From: Pseudomonas sp. SJZ074
GTDB lineage: Bacteria; Pseudomonadota; Gammaproteobacteria; Pseudomonadales; Pseudomonadaceae
Length of the DNA stretch: 64,000 nucleotides
Assembly (NCBI RefSeq): GCF_007828215.1
Contig: NZ_VIUE01000032.1
Span: 1 to 64,000, forward strand
Reading direction: 5' to 3'
The translations under genes were made by a program, and so were the position numbers. The notes beneath the pieces were generated by a model. That model was not told the origin of the DNA. It did no database searches and saw nothing but the letters and a program-made list of their open reading frames with translations. Below are positions 18,006 to 26,265 of this stretch, piece by piece; positions within the stretch are counted from its first letter, which is position 1; each line of letters begins with the position of its first letter.

Positions 18006-18065
18006 TTACGAAACTCCCACAGAATTTACAGCTCGCCCCATACGGACGAACCTTGGTTAGAGCGG

Positions 18066-19163
18066 TTATTTACCCGACTTGACCTTGGTCCAGCTGCGGG
18101 TCATCAGTCGTTGGATCTTGGGCGGCAACTCGGAGTTGACGTAGAGCTTGTCGACGACTGCTTGCGGTGGGTAAACCGCCTCGTCGGTACGGACTTTCTG
18201 ATCCATCAGCTCGCCAGCCTTTGGGTTCGGGTTGGCATAACCGACGGTGTCGCTGACCTGGGCGATAACCTCAGGCTTGAGCAGGTAGTTGATGAAGGCA
18301 TGGGCTTGCTTGATGTTGGTGGCATCACGTGGGATCGCCAGCATGTCGAACCAGAGATTGCCGCCTTCCTTGGGGATCACGTAGGCGATCTCGACGCCCT
18401 TGCCGGCCTCGCTGGCACGTGAACGGGCCTGGAAGATGTCGCCGGAGAAACCGGCCGCCACGCAGATCTCGCCATTGGCCAGGTCGGAGATGTACTTGGA
18501 GGAATTGAAGTAGGTCACGTAAGGCCGGATCTTGAGGAGCTGGGCCTCGGCCTTCTTGTAGTCTTCGGGGTCTTCGCTGTTGGGATTCAAGCCCAGGTAA
18601 TTGAGCATCGCCGGGATCATTTCGTCCCCCGAATCGAGGAACGAGACGCCGCAACTGGAGAGCTTCTTGATGTTTTCCGGCTCGAACAGCATGGCCCACG
18701 AATCGATCTTGTCGACTCCCAGGACGGCCTTGACCTTCTCGACGTTGTAGCCGATACCGTTGGTGCCCCACAGGTACGGTACGGCGTACTGGTTGCCCGG
18801 ATCGTTACGCTCCAGGCGCTTGAGCAGCGCGGGATCGAGATTGGCATAGTTGGGCAACTGGGCCTTGTCGAGCTTCTGGAAGGCCCCGGCCTTGATCTGC
18901 TTGCCCAGGAAGTGGTTGGACGGCACGACCACGTCGTAACCGGTACGACCGGCCAGCAACTTGCCTTCCAGGGTTTCATTGGAATCGAACACGTCGTAGA
19001 CCGGCTTGATTCCGGTGGCTTTTTCGAAATCAGCCAGGGTGGTCTCGCCGATATAGTCCGACCAGTTATAAATATGCACGGTGGAAGCAGCCTGGACGCT
19101 GACCGCGAGCGTCAGGCCTGCACCAACCAGCAAGGCATTGCGTAACAAAGAAAAGACTGGCAC
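18066..19163 (-). CDS. spuE: Spermidine/putrescine-binding protein SpuE
   Basis: A 365-residue periplasmic substrate-binding protein with a signal peptide ending VSVQA (about residue 25) and the hallmark VHIYNWSDYIGETTL after it. NWSDYI and LWGTNGIGYN are shared with SpuD and PotF. In P. aeruginosa SpuE prefers spermidine; that preference is assumed here. It follows spuD in the same direction after a 184-bp gap containing a hairpin, and shares the C-terminus TRSWTKxKSGK with SpuD, indicating tandem duplication. Confidence 0.92.
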   Translation of the reverse strand: MPVFSLLRNALLVGAGLTLAVSVQAASTVHIYNWSDYIGETTLADFEKATGIKPVYDVFDSNETLEGKLLAGRTGYDVVVPSNHFLGKQIKAGAFQKLDKAQLPNYANLDPALLKRLERNDPGNQYAVPYLWGTNGIGYNVEKVKAVLGVDKIDSWAMLFEPENIKKLSSCGVSFLDSGDEMIPAMLNYLGLNPNSEDPEDYKKAEAQLLKIRPYVTYFNSSKYISDLANGEICVAAGFSGDIFQARSRASEAGKGVEIAYVIPKEGGNLWFDMLAIPRDATNIKQAHAFINYLLKPEVIAQVSDTVGYANPNPKAGELMDQKVRTDEAVYPPQAVVDKLYVNSELPPKIQRLMTRSWTKVKSGK

Positions 19164-19297
19164 GTGGAGGTCCTCTTAAATAGTCGGGCCCAAGTTGCCC
19201 CCGCTGCCTGGTCGCGATGGACCCAGCAACAAAACCGGCGCGCAACTTACCCTCGATAAACCGATCCAGCAAAACTTTTAGTTATTTAATTGCTCCT

Positions 19298-19326
19298 GTT
19301 GCCGCCGCCACGATGACGGCGACAAC
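19298..19326 (-). promoter_or_regulatory. Hairpin between spuD and spuE
   Basis: An inverted repeat pairs GTTGCCGCCG with CGGCGACAAC (9-base loop), just after spuD. On the transcribed strand there is no run of T after it, so it is more likely to protect the spuD mRNA end or partly reduce readthrough than to be a full terminator. Confidence 0.5.
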
Positions 19327-19347
19327 CGGAAGATGCCTCAAGCCGGT

Positions 19348-20460
19348 TTATTTACCGGATTTGATCTTGGTCCAGCTGCGGGTCAGCAGCCGCTGGGTGG
19401 CCGGCGGCAAGTCGCTGATCGCGTAGAGCTTGGCCTTCACTTCGTCAGACGGATAGATGTTCGGGTCACCGGAGATTTCCTTGTCTACCAACGCCGTAGC
19501 AGCCTTGTTGCCGTTCGGGAAGCGCACGTTGTCGGTGATCTCGGCCATGATTTCCGGCTTCATTAGGAAGTTCATGTACTTGTAGGCAGCCTCGACGTTC
19601 TCGGCATCCTTTGGAATAGCGACCATGTCGTAGAACGAGCCGGCGCCTTCTTTTGGAATGGCGTAGGCCACCTTGACCTTGCCACCGGCTTCGGCCGCAC
19701 GGGACTTGGACTGTTCGATATCACCCGAGTACCCCACGGCTACGCAGATGTTGCCGTTAGCCAGGTCAGAGATGTACTTGGACGAATGGAAGTAGCTGAT
19801 CGAAGGACGGATCTTGAGGAACAGCGCCTCGGCGTCAGCCAGTTGCTTCTTGTCCTGACTGTCGGTCGGGTAGCCCAGGTAGTGCAACGCCACCGGGATC
19901 ATTTCGGTCGGCGAATCGAGGAAGCTCACACCGCAGCCCTTGAGCTTGGCGATGTTTTCCGGCTTGAGCAGCGTGTCCCACGAGTCGATCTTGTCGACGC
20001 CCAGTGCGGCCTTGACCTTCTCTGGGTTGTAGCCGATGCCGATGGTGCCCCACATATAAGGGAAGGCGTGCTGGTTGCCCTTGTCGCTGGCATCGCCCAC
20101 GGCCTTGAGCAGGTCGGTGTCGAGGTTCTTCCAGTTCGGCAACTTGGACTTATCCAGCGGCTGGTAGACGCCGGCCTTGATCTGCTTGGCCAGGAAGTTG
20201 TTCGACGGCACCACGATGTCGTAACCCGACTTTCCGGCCAGCAACTTGGCTTCCAGGGTCTCGTTGCTGTCGAACACGTCGTAGACCACCTTGATGCCCG
20301 ACTCTTTCTCGAACTTGGCGACCGTGTCCGGTGCGATGTAGTCGGACCAGTTATAGACATGCAGCACTTTATCGTCCGCCTGAACGGCACTCGCCATCAC
20401 GCCCATCAGGGACATGGCGAGGAGGGTCTTGCCAGCTATCTTCATACCTATTGCCTTCAT
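19348..20460 (-). CDS. spuD: Putrescine-binding protein SpuD (PotF-like)
   Basis: A 370-residue periplasmic binding protein with a signal peptide ending ASAVQA (about residue 28) followed by VLHVYNWSDYIAPDTV. The aromatic/acidic ligand residues lie in NWSDYI, SKYISDLANGN and the GYSGDIEQ segment. P. aeruginosa SpuD binds putrescine. The start at 20460 has GGAG 11 bases upstream; ATG at 20445 with AAGG upstream is equally possible. Next to spuC and spuE. Confidence 0.92.
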   Translation of the reverse strand: MKAIGMKIAGKTLLAMSLMGVMASAVQADDKVLHVYNWSDYIAPDTVAKFEKESGIKVVYDVFDSNETLEAKLLAGKSGYDIVVPSNNFLAKQIKAGVYQPLDKSKLPNWKNLDTDLLKAVGDASDKGNQHAFPYMWGTIGIGYNPEKVKAALGVDKIDSWDTLLKPENIAKLKGCGVSFLDSPTEMIPVALHYLGYPTDSQDKKQLADAEALFLKIRPSISYFHSSKYISDLANGNICVAVGYSGDIEQSKSRAAEAGGKVKVAYAIPKEGAGSFYDMVAIPKDAENVEAAYKYMNFLMKPEIMAEITDNVRFPNGNKAATALVDKEISGDPNIYPSDEVKAKLYAISDLPPATQRLLTRSWTKIKSGK

Positions 20461-20588
20461 GGATGATGCTCCAGTTATTCTTTTTAGCCACAGTTCAGTA
20501 GCCGGCTCGCGGGCAACTTGAACGGTCGGTAGTCTGGCAAGTTACAGGGCAGGCTTTCAACACAAGCCCGACCTTTTGTTCAGACTGG

Positions 20589-20612
20589 GCGAGGCCCTTG
20601 GAAGCGCCTCGC
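20589..20612 (-). promoter_or_regulatory. Hairpin between spuC and spuD
   Basis: GCGAGGC and GCCTCGC pair around a 10-base loop just downstream of spuC on the transcribed strand, with AACAAAAGG further on but no T-run. It may act as an mRNA-stabilising or attenuating structure that sets the ratio of enzymes to binding protein in the spu transcript. Confidence 0.45.
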
Positions 20613-20626
20613 ACAGAGCCTAGCAC

Positions 20627-21991
20627 TTAGCCTTGCAACGCACTGAGGGTCAGGTCCAGGCACTGCCGTGCCTTGGACACCAGTTCATCCACCTCGGCCT
20701 TGCTGATCACCAGCGGCGGCGCAATGATCATGGTGTCGCCCACGGCACGCATGATCAGTCCGTTGTCGAAGCAGAACTGCCGGCAGATCATGCCCACACC
20801 CTTGCCTTCGTAGCGCTGGCGCGTGGCTTTGTCCCGGACCAGTTCGATTGCCCCCAGCAGCCCGACACCGCGCACCTCACCCACCAGCGGGTGGTCGTTC
20901 AGTTCCCTCAGGCGTTTCTGCAAATAGGGTGCCGTTTCGCTGTGGACCCGCTCGATAATCTTTTCTTCACGCAGGATACGGATGTTTTCCAGGGCCACCG
21001 CCGCCGCCACCGGGTGGCCGGAGTAGGTGAAGCCGTGGTTGAAGTCGCCGCCTTCGTTGAGCACCGCGACCACGTCGTCACGCACGATCAGGCCGCCCAT
21101 GGGGATGTAACCGGAGGTCAGCCCCTTGGCGATGGTCATCAGGTGCGGCTTCAAACCGTAGAAGTCGGTACCGAACCACTCACCGGTGCGACCAAAACCG
21201 CAGATCACTTCGTCGGCCACGAACAGGATGTCGTACTTGGCGAGGATCTCCTTCATACGTGGCCAGTAGCTGTCCGGCGGCACGATCACCCCGCCCGCGC
21301 CCTGGATCGGTTCGGCAATGAAGGCCCCGACGTTGTCCACGCCGATCTCCAGGATCTTCTCTTCCAGTTGATTGGCCGCCCATACACCGAACTCCTCGGG
21401 GCTCATGTTGCCGCCTTCGCCGTACCAGTAAGGCTGGGCGATGTGGACGATTCCCGGGATCGGCAGGTCGCCCTGCTCGTGCATATAAGTCATGCCGCCC
21501 AGGCTCGCGCCGGCCACGGTGGAACCGTGATAACCGTTCTTGCGGCTGATGATGACTTTCTTGTTCGGCTGGCCCTTGATCGCCCAGTAGTGGCGGACCA
21601 TGCGCAGCATGGTGTCGTTGCCTTCGGAGCCGGAGCCGGTGAAAAACACATGGTTCATGCCTTCAGGGGCGATGTCGGCGATGGCCTTGGACAACTCCAG
21701 CGCCGGCGGGTGGGCGGTCTGGAAGAACAGGTTGTAGTACGGCAACTCGCGCATCTGCTGGCTGGCGGCGTCGGCCAGCTCATCGCGGCCGTAGCCGACG
21801 GCCACGCACCACAGGCCAGCCATGCCATCGAGAATCTTGTTGCCTTCACTGTCCCAGAGATAGACGCCCTTGGCGCGGGTAATGATGCGCGGGCCTTTCT
21901 CTTTGAGTTGCTTGAAATCGCTGAACGGGGCCAGATGATGATCGCTGCTCAGGGCCTGCCATTCACGGGTTTGCGGGTTGTTGCGGGTCAT
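20627..21991 (-). CDS. spuC: Putrescine/polyamine:pyruvate aminotransferase SpuC
   Basis: A 454-residue class III (omega) PLP-dependent aminotransferase. The PLP lysine is in MTIAKGLTSGY (about residue 288), the cofactor Asp in ILFVADEVICGFGRTG, and the GSEGNDTMLR and GNKILDGMAGLW segments are typical. It transfers an amino group from putrescine (or another diamine) to pyruvate, giving gamma-aminobutyraldehyde and alanine. Expected length for the family. It lies between spuB and spuD in one direction; ribosome site AGGAG lies just before the ATG. Confidence 0.94.
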   Translation of the reverse strand: MTRNNPQTREWQALSSDHHLAPFSDFKQLKEKGPRIITRAKGVYLWDSEGNKILDGMAGLWCVAVGYGRDELADAASQQMRELPYYNLFFQTAHPPALELSKAIADIAPEGMNHVFFTGSGSEGNDTMLRMVRHYWAIKGQPNKKVIISRKNGYHGSTVAGASLGGMTYMHEQGDLPIPGIVHIAQPYWYGEGGNMSPEEFGVWAANQLEEKILEIGVDNVGAFIAEPIQGAGGVIVPPDSYWPRMKEILAKYDILFVADEVICGFGRTGEWFGTDFYGLKPHLMTIAKGLTSGYIPMGGLIVRDDVVAVLNEGGDFNHGFTYSGHPVAAAVALENIRILREEKIIERVHSETAPYLQKRLRELNDHPLVGEVRGVGLLGAIELVRDKATRQRYEGKGVGMICRQFCFDNGLIMRAVGDTMIIAPPLVISKAEVDELVSKARQCLDLTLSALQG

Positions 21992-22050
21992 GCGAATTCT
22001 CCTTTATATCGGTGGGGGCGAGGCTGCCGGAGGCAACCTCACCCGGCGCC

Positions 22051-23409
22051 TCAGACGGCAAAGAGCAGGAATTCCCGCTCCCACGAACTGATGACGCGCT
22101 TGAAGTTTTCATGCTCGGCCCGCTTGACTGCGACGTAGCCCGTGATGAATTTCTTGCCCAGGTACTTCTCGATGGTGCTGCTGTTTTCCATGCGCTCCAA
22201 GGCGTCTTCGATGGTCAGCGGCAGGCGCAGGTTGCGCCGTTCGTAGCCACGACCCACCACCGGCGCACTGGGGTTGATGCCCTCGACCATGCCGATGAAG
22301 CCGCACAACAGGCTGGCGGCAATCGCCAGGTACGGGTTGGCGTCGGCGCCCGGCAAGCGGTTTTCCACCCGACGGTTCTGCGGCCCGGCATCCGGCACCC
22401 GCAGGCCGACAGTACGGTTCTCTTCGCCCCACTCCACGTTCACCGGTGCCGAGGTGTCCGGCAGGAAGCGGCGGAACGAGTTGACGTTGGGGGCGAACAG
22501 CGGCAGCAGCTCGGGAATGAATTTCTGCAGGCCACCGATGTGGTGCAGGAACAGCTCGCTCATCGTCCCGTCTTCATTGGAGAAAACGTTCTTGCCGGTC
22601 TCCTTGTCAATGATGCTCTGGTGCAGGTGCATCGCACTGCCGGGCTCGCCGGTCATGGGCTTGGCCATGAAGGTCGCGGCGACGTTGTGCTTGAGCGCCG
22701 CCTCGCGCATGGTGCGCTTGAACACCAGGATCTGGTCGGCGAGGGACAGCGCATCGCCGTGACGGAAATTGATTTCCATCTGCGCCGTACCGTCTTCGTG
22801 AATCAGGGTATCGAGGTCCAGCTCCTGCAATTCGCACCAGTCGTAGACGTCTTCGAACAAAGGATCGAATTCGTTGGCCGCCTCGATGGAGAATGACTGG
22901 CGTCCGGTTTCCGGGCGACCGGAACGGCCTACGGGCGGTTGCAGCGGGAAATCAGGGTCGTCGCTGCGCTTGGTCAGGTAGAACTCCATTTCCGGCGCGA
23001 CGATCGGTTGCCAACCCTTGTCGGCATAGAGCTTGAGCACCTTCTTGAGCACGTTGCGCGGCGACAGCTCGATGGGGTTGCCCTGCTTGTCGTAGGAGTC
23101 GTGGATCACCTGGGCGGTGGGCTCGATGGCCCAGGGCACGAGGAACACTGCGTTTTCGTCCGGGCGGCACATCATGTCGATGTCGGCAGGGTCGAGCAGT
23201 TCGTAATAGATGTCGTCTTCGACATAGTCGCCCGTAACGGTCTGGAGCAGGACGCTCTCGGGCAGGCGCATGCCTTTTTCGGCAATGAACTTGTTGGTCG
23301 GCGAGATCTTGCCCCGGGTGATGCCGGTCAGGTCGCCAATCATGCATTCGACTTCTGTGATCTTATGGTTTTTCAACCAATCGGTGAGCTGGTCGAGGTT
23401 GTTACTCAT
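22051..23409 (-). CDS. spuB: Gamma-glutamylpolyamine synthetase SpuB
   Basis: A 452-residue glutamine synthetase-like ligase that joins glutamate to polyamines with ATP. GS-type metal and ATP motifs are visible: APEMEFYLTKRS (metal Glu), GTAQMEINFRHGDAL, and HLHQSIIDK; the NRRVENRLPGADANPYLAIA segment contains the conserved Arg/Glu pair. The N-terminus is the polyamine-ligase form, not GlnA. Ribosome site AGAGG overlaps the stop codon of the upstream broken spuA frame (TAG at 23418-23420), so translation of the two may be coupled. Confidence 0.93.
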   Translation of the reverse strand: MSNNLDQLTDWLKNHKITEVECMIGDLTGITRGKISPTNKFIAEKGMRLPESVLLQTVTGDYVEDDIYYELLDPADIDMMCRPDENAVFLVPWAIEPTAQVIHDSYDKQGNPIELSPRNVLKKVLKLYADKGWQPIVAPEMEFYLTKRSDDPDFPLQPPVGRSGRPETGRQSFSIEAANEFDPLFEDVYDWCELQELDLDTLIHEDGTAQMEINFRHGDALSLADQILVFKRTMREAALKHNVAATFMAKPMTGEPGSAMHLHQSIIDKETGKNVFSNEDGTMSELFLHHIGGLQKFIPELLPLFAPNVNSFRRFLPDTSAPVNVEWGEENRTVGLRVPDAGPQNRRVENRLPGADANPYLAIAASLLCGFIGMVEGINPSAPVVGRGYERRNLRLPLTIEDALERMENSSTIEKYLGKKFITGYVAVKRAEHENFKRVISSWEREFLLFAV

Positions 23410-23417
23410 AAATGCCT

Positions 23418-23747
23418 CTAGGCGTGAGTTTCCTGGCTGCTTTCAGTAGCCAGGCGTTGTTTGACGCATCGGCGTCGCGTTGTGTTGCCCTTGCCCGACA
23501 ATCGGCCGGAAAAAGGTTCTAAAGTTGAAGGAGAGCCGCGAAAGAGAGATTCGTCCAGGGCGTCCAGAATATTGGACGACGATGACGACTGATCCGCCGG
23601 GAGAGACATCAGCATGGGCAAGCGCCTGGCGGCCCTCATCGTGGCCGGGGAGCGGGTGTCATCAGTGATGCGATGAGCGTTGCGACAAGCATGCCAACCG
23701 ATCTGCTGGAACCGTTGGTGAGGCCGTTGGTACGGCAGGCGAGACAT
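23418..23747 (-). pseudogene. spuA: Broken remnant of spuA (gamma-glutamyl-GABA hydrolase)
   Basis: An open frame of 109 codons sits exactly where spuA lies between spuI and spuB in P. aeruginosa. Its first 80 residues keep scattered SpuA/PuuD-like words in the right order: MSRLP at the start, QIGWHA, RAARRLPMLMSLPADQ, and ILDALDESLFRGSPSTLEPF. The intervening residues are diverged, the ICRG nucleophile segment and the remaining about 170 codons of the class I glutamine amidotransferase domain are missing. The frame closes at 23418, inside the spuB ribosome site. It is almost certainly inactive as a hydrolase; the enzyme could be supplied by a paralogue elsewhere. Similarity is from memory, not computed. 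Confidence 0.75.
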
Positions 23748-24025
23748 GAAGCACCCCGGTATTATTGCTGTTATGGGTTTGAATCGAGCTTAGCCTTGTT
23801 CATTTTTTTACACAACACCCCCGTAAAAAATACAACACGGCCCGCTCAAGCTTGCGGGCGGCAAGTCCCTCAAAGGGAAAAAAACGCCCCAAACTGCCTC
23901 AAAAAAGCCCCCCAGGTGCTTTTTTAGGGCAAAAAAGGCCCTGCTTGACTTCGGCATGCCGTTCGGGTTGACTGGCTTTCGAAGAGATCAATGATTGATA
24001 TTTTTAACAACAAAGGTGTTGCATC
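23748..24025. promoter_or_regulatory. Divergent promoter and leader region of spuA'-spuB and spuI
   Basis: This gap has AT-rich stretches (23790-23830, 23983-24005) suitable for promoters and several inverted repeats: CCCGCTCAAGCTTGCGGG at 23841-23858, TCCCTCAAAGGGA at 23866-23878, and interleaved GCCCC/GGGC, A-run and T-run segments at 23885-23942. The ribosome site AAGG of spuI lies in the loop of a CAACA/TGTTG stem at 24007-24020. Together these suggest RNA-level control of spuI; no known riboswitch was recognised. Confidence 0.4.
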
Positions 24026-25402
24026 ATGTCGGTACCCCCGCGTGCCGTTCAGCTTAACGAAGCGAACGCGTTCCTTAAGGAACATCCTGAGGTTCTGTAC
24101 GTTGACCTTCTGATTGCGGATATGAATGGTGTGGTGCGCGGCAAGCGCATCGAACGCACCAGCCTCCACAAGGTTTACGAGAAAGGCATCAACCTGCCGG
24201 CCTCCCTGTTTGCCCTGGATATCAATGGCTCGACGGTGGAAAGCACCGGCCTGGGCCTGGACATCGGCGACGCCGATCGGATCTGCTATCCAATCCCTGG
24301 CACCCTTTCCAACGAACCCTGGCAGAAGCGCCCTACCGCGCAACTGCTGATGACCATGCACGAACTGGAAGGCGAGCCTTTCTTCGCCGACCCTCGCGAA
24401 GTCCTGCGCCAGGTCGTGACCAAGTTCGACGAACTGGGCCTGACCATCTGCGCGGCATTCGAGCTGGAGTTCTACCTGATCGACCAGGAGAACGTGAACG
24501 GTCGTCCACAGCCGCCCCGCTCGCCGATCTCCGGTAAACGCCCGCACTCGACCCAGGTCTACCTGATCGACGACCTGGACGAATACGTCGACTGTCTCCA
24601 GGACATCCTGGAAGGCGCCAAGGAGCAAGGCATTCCCGCCGACGCCATCGTCAAGGAAAGTGCCCCGGCGCAGTTCGAAGTGAACCTGCACCACGTGGCC
24701 GACCCGATCAAGGCTTGCGACTATGCGGTACTACTCAAGCGCCTGATCAAGAACATCGCCTACGACCATGAAATGGACACCACCTTCATGGCCAAGCCGT
24801 ATCCCGGCCAGGCAGGCAATGGTCTGCACGTTCACATTTCGATTCTGGACAAGGATGGCAGGAATATCTTTGCCAGCGAGGATCCCGAGCAGAACGCCGC
24901 GCTGCGCCACGCGATCGGCGGTGTGCTCGAGACCCTGCCTGCGCAAATGGCGTTTCTCTGCCCGAACGTGAACTCTTACCGTCGTTTCGGCGCACAGTTC
25001 TATGTGCCGAACTCGCCGACCTGGGGCCTGGACAACCGTACCGTGGCCCTGCGCGTACCCACCGGTTCCGCCGATGCCGTACGCCTGGAGCACCGCGTGG
25101 CCGGCGCCGATGCCAACCCGTACCTGCTGATGGCCGCCGTACTGGCGGGCGTGCATCATGGCCTGGTCAACAAGATCGAGCCGGGCGCACCGGTGGAAGG
25201 CAACAGCTACGAGCAGAACGAGCAGAGCCTGCCGAACAACTTGCGCGATGCCCTGCGCGAGCTGGACGACAGCGAAGTCATGGCCAAGTACATCGATCCG
25301 AAGTACATCGATATCTTCGTGGCCTGCAAGGAAAGCGAGCTGGAGGAGTTCGAACACTCCATCTCCGATCTTGAGTACAACTGGTACCTGCATACCGTTT
25401 AA
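24026..25402 (+). CDS. spuI: Gamma-glutamylpolyamine synthetase SpuI
   Basis: A 458-residue glutamine synthetase-like ligase, paralogous to SpuB. Key segments are AFELEFYLID (metal Glu), APAQFEVNLHHV, GNGLHVHISILDKDG (His/ATP region), and VRLEHRVAGADANPYLLMAAVL. It glutamylates polyamines in the Puu-like route. It is divergent from the spu operon, as in P. aeruginosa (PA0296). The ATG at 24026 follows AAAGGTGTTGCATC. It is followed by a strong terminator. Confidence 0.93.
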   Translation: MSVPPRAVQLNEANAFLKEHPEVLYVDLLIADMNGVVRGKRIERTSLHKVYEKGINLPASLFALDINGSTVESTGLGLDIGDADRICYPIPGTLSNEPWQKRPTAQLLMTMHELEGEPFFADPREVLRQVVTKFDELGLTICAAFELEFYLIDQENVNGRPQPPRSPISGKRPHSTQVYLIDDLDEYVDCLQDILEGAKEQGIPADAIVKESAPAQFEVNLHHVADPIKACDYAVLLKRLIKNIAYDHEMDTTFMAKPYPGQAGNGLHVHISILDKDGRNIFASEDPEQNAALRHAIGGVLETLPAQMAFLCPNVNSYRRFGAQFYVPNSPTWGLDNRTVALRVPTGSADAVRLEHRVAGADANPYLLMAAVLAGVHHGLVNKIEPGAPVEGNSYEQNEQSLPNNLRDALRELDDSEVMAKYIDPKYIDIFVACKESELEEFEHSISDLEYNWYLHTV

Positions 25403-25418
25403 GCGGTTGCGGCAAGAG

Positions 25419-25453
25419 AACGCCGCAGGCCTTAGTGGGCTGCGGCGTTTTTT
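25419..25453 (+). terminator. Rho-independent terminator of spuI
   Basis: AACGCCGCAG pairs with CTGCGGCGTT around a short loop, followed by a run of six T (to 25453). It lies 17 bases after the spuI stop. Confidence 0.9.
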
Positions 25454-25470
25454 ATGGCCGCCTTCGGCGG

Positions 25471-25566
25471 ATCGCGAGCAGGCTCGCTCCCACAGAATAT
25501 TGAGTGCCCCCAATTTTGTGGCCTCCCCGCAGATCCCATGTGGGAGCGAGCCTGCTCGCGATGGCG
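25471..25566. repeat. REP doublet (inverted pair)
   Basis: ATCGCGAGCAGGCTCGCTCC at 25471 faces GTGGGAGCGAGCCTGCTCGC at 25541, between the spuI terminator and the TetR gene. The pair lies within about 60 bases of the TetR start, so the TetR promoter must lie in or between the repeats. Confidence 0.85.
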
Positions 25567-25626
25567 GCCGGGCAGACAACCTACCTCCCGGCTCGTACAA
25601 TGCGCGCAATCCCGCAGGAGCCATCC

Positions 25627-26262
25627 ATGACACGCACCGCCACGCCTCGCAAACCCCGCGCACGCAGCCAGGCCCGGATCGACTCGATCCTTGATGCCGC
25701 CCGCACGCTGCTGGCGGCCGAAGGCGTGGCCAGCCTGTCGATCTACAGCGTGGCCGAGCGCGCCGAGATCCCGCCCTCCTCCGTGTATCACTTTTTCGCC
25801 AGCGTGCCTGCGCTGCTCGAAGCGCTCACCGCCGACGTCCACGCCGCCTTCCGCGCCTGCCTCCAGGCACCGATCGATCATGACGCGCTGCATCATTGGC
25901 ACGACCTGTCACGACTGGTGGAACAACGCATGCTGACGATCTACGACCAGGACGCCGCCGCACGCCAGTTGATTCTGGCCCAGCATGGCCTGACCGAAGT
26001 CACCCAGGCCGACCGCCAGCACGATCTTGAGCTCAGTGACTTGATGCACAAAGTCTTCGCCCGACATTTCGAACTGCCGCCACTGCCCACCGACGTCGAC
26101 GTCTTCGCCCTCGCAATGGAGCTCGGCGACCGGGTCTATGCCCGCTCGGTGCAACAACACGGCCAAATCACCCCACGCCTGGCCGAAGAAGGCATGCGGG
26201 TGTTCGATGCCTACCTGGGGTTGTACCTGCCGCCGTATTTGCCCAAGCGCGAAGCGGTCTGA
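25627..26262 (+). CDS. TetR/AcrR family transcriptional regulator
   Basis: A 211-residue regulator. The N-terminal helix-turn-helix is at about residues 18-65 (RIDSILDAARTLLAAEG, then SIYSVAERAEIPPSSVYHFF). The C-terminal ligand domain is not assignable. The ATG at 25627 follows CGCAGGAGCC. It ends 4 bases before the stop of the convergent hipA-like gene. Its place next to spuI suggests, without proof, a polyamine-related target. Confidence 0.85.
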   Translation: MTRTATPRKPRARSQARIDSILDAARTLLAAEGVASLSIYSVAERAEIPPSSVYHFFASVPALLEALTADVHAAFRACLQAPIDHDALHHWHDLSRLVEQRMLTIYDQDAAARQLILAQHGLTEVTQADRQHDLELSDLMHKVFARHFELPPLPTDVDVFALAMELGDRVYARSVQQHGQITPRLAEEGMRVFDAYLGLYLPPYLPKREAV

Positions 26263-26265
26263 TCC

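Noticed and set aside
16965..18422. Long open frame on the plus strand (485 codons) opposite spuF/spuE
   Set aside because: It is antisense to two well-supported genes, rich in His/Gly/Leu typical of GC-rich shadow frames, and shows no protein family pattern.
20633..22138. 501-codon plus-strand frame opposite spuC
   Set aside because: Antisense to the intact aminotransferase; no start signals or motifs.
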